From Desulfobacteraceae bacterium (GTDB lineage Bacteria; Desulfobacterota; Desulfobacteria; Desulfobacterales; SKZT01): a DNA stretch of 64,000 bases. The translations under genes and the position numbers were made by a program. This document shows, piece by piece, positions 31,711 through 41,481 of the stretch (its first letter is position 1; each line of letters starts with the position of its first letter). Below the pieces are notes generated by a model that was given only the letters and a program-made list of their open reading frames with translations, had not been told where the DNA came from and ran no database searches. Location of the stretch: the NCBI GenBank assembly GCA_011389745.1, contig JAABTQ010000014.1:1-64000 (forward strand), in the 5' to 3' direction.

Positions 31711-31801
31711 CATCACAGCGGTGCAAGTCTTGACACTTTAGTATGGTTGCGGTAATAGATACCGTATTAATGCTAATATGTTGTTTTTCTGATGGATAAA
31801 A

Positions 31802-32620
31802 ATGCGTGAAAAAAGGCTTAAAAACTCCAAAAGAGTATTTATCTCACTGATCTGTATTGGTGCATTGGCCATTGTTAGTGGCGGAGTCTATCTTTGGTCC
31901 CGATCCGATCAAAAAAAATCCGACCAAGACATCGGCCGCCATGAAAGTCAACGGATACCAGACCAGTCAGGAAAAACAGTCCAGGCTGTTCCCAGTGAAA
32001 AGGTAATTGATTTTAATCGGGTTGACGAAGATGAAAACCTTCAAAAAATTATCCGGGAACGTAAAGAACAATTCGGGTTGGACCAAGGAGTAGATGTTAT
32101 CGTCAGAGCCGACGAAAGTGTTAAGGTCGGTGATTCAATTGTACCCATGAAGGAAATCCTTGAAAGAATACGCATTAAGCAAGGAGAGGTCATGGAAGAG
32201 GGTTTGAGCGATACACCTCTTGGAAAAACTTTGGAACGGGATTTATCCGATAAGAGTAATGATTCCTTTGGTATCTATGTTGTAAAACCAAATGATAATC
32301 TATGGAATATCCACTTCAGGTTTTTGCAGGATTATTTTGACAATAAAAATATCCGCCTTTCTCCTTTGGCTGACAAACCGGATAGGCAGGGGTTTAGTTC
32401 CGGCGTAGGAAAAATTTTAAAGTTTTCTGAAAAAATTGTTTATATCTACAACATTCGCGATCGTGACCTGGACTTTAATTTAAATTTAATTCATCCTGAA
32501 AGTAAAATTGTGGTTTTTCATATGGCGGAAATTCTGTCGCTCCTTGGCCAAGTTGATTTAAAAAATGTAAATATGATCCGGTTTGATGGTGAAAATCTAT
32601 GGATTTCGGCAGAATCTTAA
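31802..32620 (+). CDS. Membrane-anchored protein with LysM-like segment, function unknown
   Basis: 272-residue protein with one N-terminal membrane segment at about 12-32 and a long charged soluble part that should face the periplasm. A segment near 157-175 (GIYVVKPNDNLWNIHFRF) resembles the start of a LysM repeat, whose family binds peptidoglycan. The rest does not match a family I know. The central stretch (about 65-150) is acidic and probably helical. The gene lies between rng and yajC, about 90 bases after rng. A cell-wall or secretion-related role is a guess from context only. Confidence 0.7.
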   Translation: MREKRLKNSKRVFISLICIGALAIVSGGVYLWSRSDQKKSDQDIGRHESQRIPDQSGKTVQAVPSEKVIDFNRVDEDENLQKIIRERKEQFGLDQGVDVIVRADESVKVGDSIVPMKEILERIRIKQGEVMEEGLSDTPLGKTLERDLSDKSNDSFGIYVVKPNDNLWNIHFRFLQDYFDNKNIRLSPLADKPDRQGFSSGVGKILKFSEKIVYIYNIRDRDLDFNLNLIHPESKIVVFHMAEILSLLGQVDLKNVNMIRFDGENLWISAES

Positions 32621-32838
32621 AAATCATAAAAGCTTTCACCGTTTGCGCGTAGCATTTAGTTGTATCTCACAAAAAATTAAGTGTCATTTCAGATTTTTTA
32701 ATAAAAGTTTGACGAAAAACACCATTTGAAGTATATGGGCGAAAATTTTTCATTGAGTTTTTATTTATTTTTGTTTTTTATTCTCTTGTAAATTCATTCA
32801 CAATACATTGAAAATAATAACTTTAAGGAGGTTTTATC

Positions 32839-33195
32839 TTGGTTGATATCGTTTATGCAATGGGTCAAAGTGGCGCGGCAGGGGAAGGAGCACAGGGTGG
32901 ATTTACAGCATTTATCCCCCTCATACTCATGTTCGTCATCTTTTATTTTCTATTGATCAGACCCCAGCAGAAAAAAACCAAAGAGCATCGTGAAATGATC
33001 GGCAATCTGAGAAAAGGTGATCGCATTATCACCGCAGGCGGGATTTATGGCCGTATCACCGGGTTAGATGATACAACAGTGACTTTGGAAATCGCAGATA
33101 AGGTTAGAATCAAGCTAGCGAGGCATAATGTCGGAGGTTTGCTTCAATCGTCGGCCCAAACAATGCCAAAAAATGGTAAATCCGAAAACGAATAA
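32839..33195 (+). CDS. yajC: Sec translocon accessory protein YajC
   Basis: 118-residue single-pass inner-membrane protein of the SecDF-YajC complex. The membrane segment FIPLILMFVIFYFLLIRPQQ is followed by the hallmark KKTKEHREMIGNLRKGDRIITAGGIYGRI. The start is TTG at 32839, with AAGGAGG (32825-32831) seven bases upstream. It precedes secD and secF. No tgt or queA gene is upstream, unlike the order in many Proteobacteria. Confidence 0.95.
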   Translation: MVDIVYAMGQSGAAGEGAQGGFTAFIPLILMFVIFYFLLIRPQQKKTKEHREMIGNLRKGDRIITAGGIYGRITGLDDTTVTLEIADKVRIKLARHNVGGLLQSSAQTMPKNGKSENE

Positions 33196-33216
33196 TCCGA
33201 TTAGAAATAATTAAAT

Positions 33217-33275
33217 AAGCCCCATTGAAAAAGGAATGTTTTACTTTAGATAGCATTTTTATTTTTCTGGGGCTT
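33217..33275 (+). promoter_or_regulatory. Inverted repeat between yajC and secD
   Basis: AAGCCCC (33217-33223) and GGGGCTT (33269-33275) flank a 45-base AT-rich segment in the yajC-secD gap. This is a possible attenuator or long-loop hairpin in the secD leader. In E. coli secDF is subject to translational control through an upstream element; a parallel here is only a suggestion. Confidence 0.3.
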
Positions 33276-33369
33276 TAATGTGGTTTGTGCAGACCGATAA
33301 AAAAAAATGAAATTTGTTCCGTTAACATGGAACATCAAAGATTGATCTTTGTCGAAAGGAAAAGAACCG

Positions 33370-34947
33370 TTGAAAAAGATCTCATGGCGGCTGATTTTGA
33401 TCCTGGCGGTTTTCACCATTGCAGTCATATACGTGCTTCCCACTTTCAAACCGTCATTTTGGCCACATAACAAAATAAACCTCGGTCTGGATCTTCAAGG
33501 CGGCATGCATCTGGTCCTCGAAGTGGAAACGGATAAGGCTGTCGAAAGCACCCTTGAGCGTTTCAGCCAGGAAATCGGCGAAATGATCAAAAGGGAAAAC
33601 CTTCGGAATGTTTCCGTGGCAATGGTTAATGGTTTGCGACTTTCCGTCAGGATAACGGATTTGACTCAGGAAAAAACCTTCCAGGAACTAATGGATAAAG
33701 AATTCCGGGATCTCCGATTGGTTTCGCGAACACAGGATATGGACTCATTGACGATGGTTTTGGATCTTCCGGATGAAGAAACAAGGCATATTAAGAATCT
33801 TTCTGTCCAGCAAGCCCTTGAAACTATCCGAAACCGAATCGATCAATTCGGTGTAAGTGAACCTGATATTCGCATACAGGGAACAAACCGCATTCTTATT
33901 CAGCTTCCAGGGGTTACTGACACCCAAAGGGCAAAAGAGCTCATTGGAAAAACTGCTATTTTGGAATTTAAGCTTGTAAATGAAGATATCGAACCTGAAA
34001 CAGCCGAAAAAAGCGGCGTACCAGCCGGAAGTGCCATTTATTATCAGGTCCGCCAAGACCCCGGGACCAATCGTGAAATCAGGGTACCTTATGTCCTGGT
34101 AGATCGAACCCTTTTAACAGGCGCTTATTTAACAGATGCCAGAGTGCAGATCGATTCACAATTTAACGAGCCCTATGTCAGTATTAATTTCGATAGAAAA
34201 GGCGGCAGGATTTTCGAAAGAATCACAGGTGAAAATGTTAAAAAACGCCTGGCCATCGTTTTGGATAACAAGGTTTATTCCGCACCGGTTATTCAGGAGA
34301 AAATATCCGGAGGCGAAGCCAGGATTACGGGATATTTTACTACCGAAGAAGCTCGGGACCTGGCAATTGTTTTACGTGCCGGTGCATTACCGGCGCCCGT
34401 TAAAATCCTCGAGGAAAGAACCGTCGGCCCATCACTGGGTGCCGATTCCATTCGCAAAGGGCTGACATCCATGATGGTCGGCGGAATCCTGGTACTCCTT
34501 TTTATGATGATATACTACCAGGCGTCAGGGATTGTGGCCAACATCGCCCTGGTTTTAAACATACTTTTAATTGCCGCAGGTCTGGCCGCTTTTCAGGCAA
34601 CTCTGACCCTTCCCGGGATTGCAGGTATCATATTGACTATCGGTATGGCTGTGGATGCCAACGTCATCATATTTGAACGTATTCGTGAGGAACTCGATAT
34701 CGGTAAAACCCCGAGAGCTGCTGTAGATGGAGGTTATGAACGATCAACCCTGACGATTCTGGATGCCAACGTGACCACACTCATCGCAGCGCTCGTGTTG
34801 TTTCAGTTCGGTACCGGCCCTGTCAAAGGTTTTGCCGTTACATTGAGTCTGGGGGTTATTGCAAGCCTTTTCACATCGTTAATTCTGACGAAACACATTT
34901 TCGACTACTTTTTAATCACACGCAAATTTAAACGGTTGAGTATTTAA
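33370..34947 (+). CDS. secD: Protein translocase subunit SecD
   Basis: 525-residue inner-membrane protein of the proton-driven Sec export machinery (RND superfamily). TM1 is at about 5-25, followed by the conserved NLGLDLQGGMHL motif. A large periplasmic P1 region contains RNRIDQFGVSEPDIRIQG. Five further membrane segments start at about residue 350, including GMAVDANVIIFERIREEL. The start is TTG at 33370 because AAAGGA (33355-33360) lies nine bases before it. The alternative TTG at 33349 has no such site. Confidence 0.96.
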   Translation: MKKISWRLILILAVFTIAVIYVLPTFKPSFWPHNKINLGLDLQGGMHLVLEVETDKAVESTLERFSQEIGEMIKRENLRNVSVAMVNGLRLSVRITDLTQEKTFQELMDKEFRDLRLVSRTQDMDSLTMVLDLPDEETRHIKNLSVQQALETIRNRIDQFGVSEPDIRIQGTNRILIQLPGVTDTQRAKELIGKTAILEFKLVNEDIEPETAEKSGVPAGSAIYYQVRQDPGTNREIRVPYVLVDRTLLTGAYLTDARVQIDSQFNEPYVSINFDRKGGRIFERITGENVKKRLAIVLDNKVYSAPVIQEKISGGEARITGYFTTEEARDLAIVLRAGALPAPVKILEERTVGPSLGADSIRKGLTSMMVGGILVLLFMMIYYQASGIVANIALVLNILLIAAGLAAFQATLTLPGIAGIILTIGMAVDANVIIFERIREELDIGKTPRAAVDGGYERSTLTILDANVTTLIAALVLFQFGTGPVKGFAVTLSLGVIASLFTSLILTKHIFDYFLITRKFKRLSI

Positions 34948-35027
34948 TTTTTATGGATCATATAACGTTCGTACCACCAGTTGAAGCCACCTTCAAAGGC
35001 TAAGATAACTGATTTTTCGGAGGAATC

Positions 35028-36089
35028 ATGCGGTTTATCAAACCTGATATCAATATTGACTTTACAGGCAAAAGAAAAATTGCCTACATCATATCCGGTT
35101 GTTTTATTATCTTCAGCATTCTCTCGGTTATCATTCATGGTGGTCCCCGCTATGGTATCGATTTTGCCGGAGGTTCGCTCATACAGGTCAAATTTTTTTC
35201 ACCCGTTAATACCGGAGATGTCAAAAACGGCCTTTCGGAAGTCAACCTGGAAAAAGCGTCCGTTCAAAGATTTGGCGAAAAAGAAGATAATGAGTATCTA
35301 ATCCGGACTGATATTTCCGAAGCCTATCATGAAGATTTTTCAACAAAGCTTCAGACATCCCTGAAAACGGCCACAAACAGCGAAGTTGAAATCCGCAGGA
35401 TCGAAATGGTTGGACCCCAGGTCGGCAAGGACCTGAGGGAAAAAGCCCTGTTTGCCATGTTTTTTGCCTTGCTGTTTATCACCATATATATTTCAGGCCG
35501 TTTTGAACTCAAATGGTTGTTAAGCGGAGTCATGGCGGCGGCACTGATAGGAGCGGTCTATTTGCTGTCCATTTTCAAAGTCAGTATTCCTTTTTTAATC
35601 CTGGCCGCGTTGATCGTTACCCTGATCCTGTTCTGGTTTCTTGAACTCAAATATGCCATGGGGGCTATTGTGGCTCTTATCCACGACGTCATCATCACTG
35701 TCGGTATTTTCTCTGTTCTCAATATCGAGTTTTCGCTTCCCGTGATTGCCGCCCTGTTGACCATTATCGGGTATTCCTTAAATGATACCATCATTGTTTT
35801 CGACCGAATCAGGGAAAACCTGAGAAAACATCATCGTAAACCCCTTGAGTTTATATTGAACCGAAGCATCAATGAAACCCTGGCACGAACAATCCTGACC
35901 GCAATGACCACCCTGACAGTGGTACTCGCTTTGTTGATTCTAGGCGGGGGAATCATTCGAGATTTTGCTCTTGCCATGACAATCGGAGTCATTATCGGAA
36001 CCTATTCTTCCGTTTATGTAGCAAGTCCCATACTTCTGGCATGGAACATCAGAAAAAAAAGCCGTAGTATTCAACAGAAAGGCCGTTAA
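35028..36089 (+). CDS. secF: Protein translocase subunit SecF
   Basis: 353-residue partner of SecD. TM1 follows the FTGKRKIAYIIS lead, then GIDFAGGSLIQVKF, the conserved first periplasmic motif. GYSLNDTIIVFDRIRENLR in TM4/TM5 is diagnostic, and the C-terminal segment GTYSSVYVASPILLAW closes the protein. GGAGG lies seven bases before the ATG. It is 80 bases after secD. The protein has a somewhat longer periplasmic loop than the shortest SecFs but otherwise a normal architecture. Confidence 0.96.
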   Translation: MRFIKPDINIDFTGKRKIAYIISGCFIIFSILSVIIHGGPRYGIDFAGGSLIQVKFFSPVNTGDVKNGLSEVNLEKASVQRFGEKEDNEYLIRTDISEAYHEDFSTKLQTSLKTATNSEVEIRRIEMVGPQVGKDLREKALFAMFFALLFITIYISGRFELKWLLSGVMAAALIGAVYLLSIFKVSIPFLILAALIVTLILFWFLELKYAMGAIVALIHDVIITVGIFSVLNIEFSLPVIAALLTIIGYSLNDTIIVFDRIRENLRKHHRKPLEFILNRSINETLARTILTAMTTLTVVLALLILGGGIIRDFALAMTIGVIIGTYSSVYVASPILLAWNIRKKSRSIQQKGR

Positions 36090-36098
36090 ATTGTACCG

Positions 36099-37226
36099 AT
36101 GGGAGAGACCCCTCCGGAAAAATGGTTTCCCTGGTTTGCTCTAAAAAGTATTCCGGGAATTGGAAATATTCTTTTTAAAAGATTGATTGACAAATTTTCT
36201 TCCCCTCAAAAGGTTTTTGTCGCCTCCATTCAGCAACTGGTTCAAATCAGCGGCATATCCGAAAGTCTTGCTCTAAAAATAAAATCTTTTAAATTTAAGG
36301 AGGCCATAAGGAAAGAAATCGATCATGTCATTGAAAAAGGTTTTCATATTGTCACATTTTCCGACATGAACTATCCTCCCCTATTACGACAGATACCTGA
36401 TCCCCCGCCATTTTTATACGTATCCGGAGAATTACTGCAACAAAGTCAAAACATTGCTGTTGTAGGGTCTAGAAACCCAACAGCCTACGGCATCTCCGCA
36501 GCCACACGCTTATCCGGGAACCTTTCCATACTCGGCTTCACTATTGTAAGCGGCATGGCCAGGGGAATTGATTCAGCCGCCCATGAAGGAGCGCTTTTGG
36601 GGAAAGGAAAAACGATTGCGGTTTTAGGAAGCGGCCTTGATAAAATATATCCTCCGGAAAATCGCAAACTATTCAACCAGATTTCAGAAAATGGAGCGGT
36701 CATTTCGGAATTTTCCATTCAATCCCCTCCCGAAGCCCACCATTTTCCGATTCGAAATCGAATCATCAGTGGAATGTCACTTGGAACAGTCGTTGTGGAA
36801 GCTGCAAAAAAAAGTGGCTCCCTTATAACTGCCAGACTGGCTGCAGAACAAAACCGTGAAGTCTTTGCTGTACCGGGAAGTATACACTCATTTAAAAGCT
36901 GCGGTACAAACAGCTTGATTAAACAAGGCGCAAAACTGGTGGAACATGCCCAGGACATTATTGAAGAATTGTCACCACAAATACAGGAAAACCTTGAAGG
37001 CAATTCCGTCAATGCCTATCTTGACAATCAACTGAAAGTGTTGCCGGAATTGAACTCAGATGAACAAATTGTCATGAATCATCTTGAACCTTATCCGATT
37101 CACGTAGACGAACTGGTCAGAAAGACGTCTATGGCGCCGGGTAAGCTGTTGGGTATTTTGCTGAAATTTGAGCTGGAAGGAATCGCACAGCAATTACCCG
37201 GCAAATGTTTTTCTCTAAAATCCTGA
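36099..37226 (+). CDS. dprA: DNA processing protein DprA
   Basis: 375-residue Rossmann-type ssDNA/RecA-loading protein. An N-terminal HhH-like segment (LKSIPGIGNILFKRLI) is followed by the DprA core: VGSRNPTAYGI, SGMARGIDSAAHEGAL, AVLGSGLDKIYPPEN, SEFSIQSPPEAHHFPIRNRIISG and AVPGSIHS. The C-terminal winged helix (about 310-375) resembles the DprA_WH domain. It starts ten bases after secF and is followed by topA, a frequent dprA-topA pairing. It implies, but does not prove, natural transformation or a recombination-mediator role. Confidence 0.95.
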   Translation: MGETPPEKWFPWFALKSIPGIGNILFKRLIDKFSSPQKVFVASIQQLVQISGISESLALKIKSFKFKEAIRKEIDHVIEKGFHIVTFSDMNYPPLLRQIPDPPPFLYVSGELLQQSQNIAVVGSRNPTAYGISAATRLSGNLSILGFTIVSGMARGIDSAAHEGALLGKGKTIAVLGSGLDKIYPPENRKLFNQISENGAVISEFSIQSPPEAHHFPIRNRIISGMSLGTVVVEAAKKSGSLITARLAAEQNREVFAVPGSIHSFKSCGTNSLIKQGAKLVEHAQDIIEELSPQIQENLEGNSVNAYLDNQLKVLPELNSDEQIVMNHLEPYPIHVDELVRKTSMAPGKLLGILLKFELEGIAQQLPGKCFSLKS

Positions 37227-37292
37227 TCCATCAATTTTGATTGATCATTTATTTTTTTCAGATAATATTTTTAATTTATTTAAGGAGTCTCT

Positions 37293-39572
37293 GTGAGTAA
37301 ACCGCTTCTCGTTGTAGAATCACCTACAAAAGTCAAAACACTGAAAAAATATTTAGGAAATGATTTTCAGATCGAGGCTACAGTGGGTCATTTGAAAGAT
37401 TTACCTCAAAACAAACTGGGTGTTGATATTGAAAATGGATTCAAACCCCTTTACAGTAATATACCAGGCAAGCAAAAAGTCATTACATCCTTAAAAAAAG
37501 CCGCCGGCGATACAATGGAAGTCTACCTGGCCCCTGACCCTGACCGCGAAGGCGAAGCAATCGCATGGCATACCGCGGAAATCTTAAAAAAGAAAGGGCG
37601 AAAGTTCTATCGTGTTCTTTTTCACGAACTCACGGAAAAAGCTATCCGACAAGCTATGATATCCACTACGGGCCTGGATCCGAACAAATATGAAGCGCAA
37701 AAAGCCAGAAGGGTTTTAGACAGACTTGTCGGTTATGAAGTCTCACCACTATTGTGGCGAAAGGTTCAGGGAGGGTTAAGTGCCGGACGTGTCCAATCCG
37801 TGGCCTTGAGAATCATTTGTGAAAGAGAAAAGGCGATTCAGGCATTTGAGCCTGAAGAATACTGGACCATTAGTGCACTTTTTGAGGGAGATTTTCCCCC
37901 GGCTTTTCTGGGAAAATTATCTCGTAAAAATAATGAAAAACTGACAATCAGCAATGAAACCGTTGCCAAAAAAATCCTGGAAGATCTTTCCGTGCATCAG
38001 CCGGTTTTAGAGAAAGTGACACGAAAGACGATCAAACGAAACCCTTTGCCACCATTTACCACCAGCAAACTTCAACAGGATTCCATCAGAAAATTGAGAT
38101 TTTCTGCAAAAAAAACCATGATGGTTGCGCAGCAACTCTATGAAGGTATCGAATTGGCAGACGGGGAACCTACCGGATTAATCACCTATATGAGAACCGA
38201 TTCGGTACGTATATCTCAGGATGCCGCCGAGGAGGCCCTCAAGCTCATCAATGAAAAATTCGGAAAGGATTATTCATTGGAAAAACCTCGTTTTTTTAAA
38301 AACAGAAAAAAAACTCAGGATGCCCATGAGGCTGTTCGCCCTACCTCAGTGTTCAATACGCCTGAAAAAGTGGCCCCTTACTTAAATTCAGATCAAATGG
38401 CTCTGTACCAGTTGATTTGGAAACGCTTTACGGCATCACAAATGGCTCAGGCTTTGATCAATCAGGTCTCTTTTTCCATTGTTTGCGGGCAATATACCTT
38501 TACGGCATCAGGTTCCAACATTCAGTTTCCGGGTTATTTGGCTCTGTATCAGTCGGAAGAACAAGAAGATTCCATTGATTCCAAAACAGACCAACTTCCG
38601 GATCTTAACGAAAACACGCCGCTTAAAGTCATTCAATATGATCCCAAACAACATTTTACCCAACCTCCTCCTCGCTTTTCTGAAGCGTCTCTGGTCAAGG
38701 AGTTGGAAGAAAATGGTATCGGACGACCAAGTACCTATGCAACCATCCTGTCAACTATTCGGGAAAAAAAATATGTGGAGTTGGAAAAAGGATATTTCAA
38801 ACCCAATGAACTGGGATTTATTGTTAATGAACTTCTTGTCAAAAATTTTCCCAATGTTTTCAGCGTGGATTTTACTTCCAATATGGAGGAAAATCTTGAT
38901 CTGCTTGAGTCTGCCGAGGCCGATGCTCAGACACTTTTAAAACGCTTTTATGATCCGTTTAAAAAAAACCTGGATATGGCCGTAACAGATATGCTGAGCA
39001 TCAAAGGTGTCGGTTTTGCCACGGACTTAAAATGCCCGGAATGCAACTCAACCATCCATTTGAAAATTGGAAAAAACGGACCATTTCTTGCTTGCAATGG
39101 GTATCCCGAATGCAAATTTACCCGCGACTATGTGCGGGACGAAAAGGGAATTATTCGTCCCGTTGAGCCGGCGGCTGAAGAAATCACTGATAAAACCTGT
39201 GATCAATGCGGAAAGCCCATGATCATAAAATTTGGAAAATATGGCCAGTTTTTGGCCTGCAGCGGATATCCGGATTGCAAATATACAAAATCATTGGATC
39301 CGAAAGAGACCGGAAAAGCAACAGGCGTGAAATGCCCTGAGCTAAGCTGTGACGGAGAGATTGTTGAAAGAGTTTCCAAAAGAGGAAAAATATTTTACGG
39401 ATGCACCCGTTTTCCAAAATGTAACTTTGCCATCTGGGACAAACCTGTTGACAAACCCTGTCCGGACTGCAATTCAAAATATCTGATCGAGAAATCAACA
39501 AAAAAACAGGGGAATTTTTTGGCATGCCCTAACAAGGAATGCGGCTATAAGGAATTTTTTACGGCATCATGA
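37293..39572 (+). CDS. topA: DNA topoisomerase I
   Basis: 759-residue type IA topoisomerase relaxing negative supercoils. The Toprim domain is N-terminal (VVESPTKVKTLKKYLG, then DPDREGEAIAWH). The active-site tyrosine is Tyr299 in TYMRTDSVRIS. Four zinc-finger modules follow at about 575-755, each with two Cys pairs (CPEC..CNGYPEC, CDQCG..CSGYPDC, CPELSC..CTRFPKC, CPDC..CPNKEC). The start is GTG at 37293 with AAGGAG upstream. It follows dprA; its end nearly touches the next, convergent gene. Confidence 0.97.
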   Translation: MSKPLLVVESPTKVKTLKKYLGNDFQIEATVGHLKDLPQNKLGVDIENGFKPLYSNIPGKQKVITSLKKAAGDTMEVYLAPDPDREGEAIAWHTAEILKKKGRKFYRVLFHELTEKAIRQAMISTTGLDPNKYEAQKARRVLDRLVGYEVSPLLWRKVQGGLSAGRVQSVALRIICEREKAIQAFEPEEYWTISALFEGDFPPAFLGKLSRKNNEKLTISNETVAKKILEDLSVHQPVLEKVTRKTIKRNPLPPFTTSKLQQDSIRKLRFSAKKTMMVAQQLYEGIELADGEPTGLITYMRTDSVRISQDAAEEALKLINEKFGKDYSLEKPRFFKNRKKTQDAHEAVRPTSVFNTPEKVAPYLNSDQMALYQLIWKRFTASQMAQALINQVSFSIVCGQYTFTASGSNIQFPGYLALYQSEEQEDSIDSKTDQLPDLNENTPLKVIQYDPKQHFTQPPPRFSEASLVKELEENGIGRPSTYATILSTIREKKYVELEKGYFKPNELGFIVNELLVKNFPNVFSVDFTSNMEENLDLLESAEADAQTLLKRFYDPFKKNLDMAVTDMLSIKGVGFATDLKCPECNSTIHLKIGKNGPFLACNGYPECKFTRDYVRDEKGIIRPVEPAAEEITDKTCDQCGKPMIIKFGKYGQFLACSGYPDCKYTKSLDPKETGKATGVKCPELSCDGEIVERVSKRGKIFYGCTRFPKCNFAIWDKPVDKPCPDCNSKYLIEKSTKKQGNFLACPNKECGYKEFFTAS

Positions 39573-39574
39573 CG

Positions 39575-39823
39575 CTATTTTTGAGCCAGATTTTCCGGAG
39601 TGATGATAATGATATGGTTTTTATTGATATCACAAAAGGCTGTGTTGAGAATCGCTTTACCATCAAGACTGTAAATCTTTGCGTTTGTTACAGCAATGAA
39701 ATGCCTGGTGTCCAGCATGAAATCGGTTAATCGTGCATTTGGTAAAAGGTCGATGTGCCCCATTATCCTGTACTGATCTGTATAAATGATAACCTTGGTG
39801 CGTTCTTCGATTGAATCTTCCAT
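39575..39823 (-). CDS. Small conserved protein (DUF6812-like)
   Basis: 82-residue all-beta protein of unknown function. EERTKVIIYTDQYRIMGHIDLLP and the RLTDFMLDTRHFIAVTNAKIYS stretch resemble a small family I recall as DUF6812, found in anaerobes; this is from memory. No membrane segment or cysteine cluster is present except one lone Cys. It is convergent with topA, two bases from its stop, and divergent from the anti-sigma-like gene. Confidence 0.65.
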   Translation of the reverse strand: MEDSIEERTKVIIYTDQYRIMGHIDLLPNARLTDFMLDTRHFIAVTNAKIYSLDGKAILNTAFCDINKNHIIIITPENLAQK

Positions 39824-40010
39824 TGTTATTACTCCGATTAAATACCCTTTTTATTATTTATATTTTGCGATAATAGAAAATATCGTTCGTATTTGTCAAT
39901 TAATTCTCAATTGTCTGTTTTGACTCAAAGCTGGTTTAGATTTCCCTGAATCGTATTTTCTGATATGAGATATATATTCGACAACAATCAATTTCCGGAA
40001 GGGGTGAATT

Positions 40011-40421
40011 TTGAAAAGCATTTTAATTACGATGCCAAATGATCATGATGAGGTGAATAATCTTCTCAAGGTTGTCAATGTATTCCTTGAACCCAGACAC
40101 TTTTCCGCAAACATGATCACCGCCGTTAATCTTGTCATTGAAGAAAGTCTTATAAATACGATCCAGCATGGATATGATGATGAGAAAGAACATTTAATCA
40201 CATTAAAGGTTACGCTGAATCCGGATGAAGTGGTTTTGAAATTTGAAGATGATGCCAGGGAATTTAATCCGCTGGCCACCCCTCGAATGGAAAAATCAGA
40301 AGCCCTTTTGGATTCGGCAAAAGGACTTGGAATTCATCTTGTTCGAAACATGATGAACGCTATGTCCTATTCCCGTGAAAATGATAAAAACATACTTGAG
40401 ATCTGGATATACCTTAGTTGA
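40011..40421 (+). CDS. ATP-binding anti-sigma-factor-like kinase (RsbW/SpoIIAB family)
   Basis: 136-residue GHKL ATPase domain without other parts. The N box is VIEESLINTIQHGY, and the G1/G2 boxes are VLKFEDDAREFNPL and AKGLGIHLVRNMMNAM. Such stand-alone HATPase_c_2 proteins are anti-sigma or anti-anti-sigma partner kinases. The start is TTG at 40011 with GGAAGGGG upstream. No sigma factor, STAS protein or PP2C phosphatase is adjacent, so its partner is elsewhere in the genome. Confidence 0.87.
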   Translation: MKSILITMPNDHDEVNNLLKVVNVFLEPRHFSANMITAVNLVIEESLINTIQHGYDDEKEHLITLKVTLNPDEVVLKFEDDAREFNPLATPRMEKSEALLDSAKGLGIHLVRNMMNAMSYSRENDKNILEIWIYLS

Positions 40422-40460
40422 CTTCCTCTATATGGCAACCCAAAAAAACGGCTTGAATCC

Positions 40461-41438
40461 CTAAGGAATCAGCACCGAAGAACCGGTTGTTTTTCTGGAC
40501 TCCAAATCCTGATGAGCTTTTGTTGCATCAGCCAATGAATACATCTGTTTGATCCGGACCTTAACAATTCCCTTGATAATCACATCAAAAAGATCCTGCC
40601 CATGGGCCACAAGATCCTCTCTTTTTTCAGTGTAAGCCATCAATGTAGGCCTTGTTAAAAAAAGAGACCCTTTGGCGGAAAGTACTCCCAGATCGAATGG
40701 CTTTACAGGACCCGAGGCCTGACCAAAGGAAACCATCATTCCCAAGGGCCTGATGCAGTCCAGAGATTTCATAAAAGTGGCATTCCCAACAGAGTCATAA
40801 ACAACATCCACACCCCTTCCCTGCGTGATTTTTTTGACGGCTTCGACAAAATCCTCATCTCGATAAAGGATTGGATAATCACAACCGTTTGTTTTTGCAA
40901 TCTCTGCCTTTTCATATGATCCAACAGTTCCGAACACAGTGGCCCCCAGGAATTTTGCCCACTGGCATACAATGGAGCCAACCCCGCCGGCTGCTGCATG
41001 GATCAATATGGTATCCCCCTTTCCCACTTTATAACATCCTCTTAACAAATAGCGGGCTGTCATTCCCTGAAGCATCATTGCTGCCGCCTGCTTGGAGGAG
41101 ATTTCATCGGGTAGTTTTATCAAGCGATGGGCCGGTATCAGCCGGGTTTCAGCATATGCTCCGGGAGGAAGCCCTGCATAGGCAACACGATCGCCTTTGG
41201 CAAAATCGCCGACCTCGCTGCCGACTTCTTCCACAATACCGGCACCTTCCATTCCGGGAACAGCCGGAAGAGCTGGTAAAGGATACAACCCGGTTCTATG
41301 ATAAATATCGATAAAATTTAAACCCACAGCTTCATGACGTATCAACACTTCGCCTGATTCCGGGTGGCCGGGATCAAAGTTCTCCCATTTTAATACCTCG
41401 GGTCCTCCTGTTTCGTATAATCTTATAGCTTTGCCCAT
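40461..41438 (-). CDS. Quinone oxidoreductase (zinc-free MDR family)
   Basis: 325-residue NADPH:quinone reductase of the medium-chain dehydrogenase family (QOR type). The GroES-like N-terminus contains HEAVGLNFIDIYHRTGLYP, and the NADPH-binding motif is HAAAGGVGSIVCQWAK. The zinc ligands of alcohol dehydrogenases are absent, as is normal for QOR. The C-terminal SLADATKAHQDLESRKTTGSSVL is typical. The physiological substrate is unknown; it may reduce quinones or enones under stress. It follows the wHTH/ferredoxin gene by about 40 bases and may be its co-transcribed partner. Confidence 0.92.
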   Translation of the reverse strand: MGKAIRLYETGGPEVLKWENFDPGHPESGEVLIRHEAVGLNFIDIYHRTGLYPLPALPAVPGMEGAGIVEEVGSEVGDFAKGDRVAYAGLPPGAYAETRLIPAHRLIKLPDEISSKQAAAMMLQGMTARYLLRGCYKVGKGDTILIHAAAGGVGSIVCQWAKFLGATVFGTVGSYEKAEIAKTNGCDYPILYRDEDFVEAVKKITQGRGVDVVYDSVGNATFMKSLDCIRPLGMMVSFGQASGPVKPFDLGVLSAKGSLFLTRPTLMAYTEKREDLVAHGQDLFDVIIKGIVKVRIKQMYSLADATKAHQDLESRKTTGSSVLIP

Positions 41439-41481
41439 TTTCAGCTCCTTTTATGGATAATCATAAAAAAATTTCTAAAAA

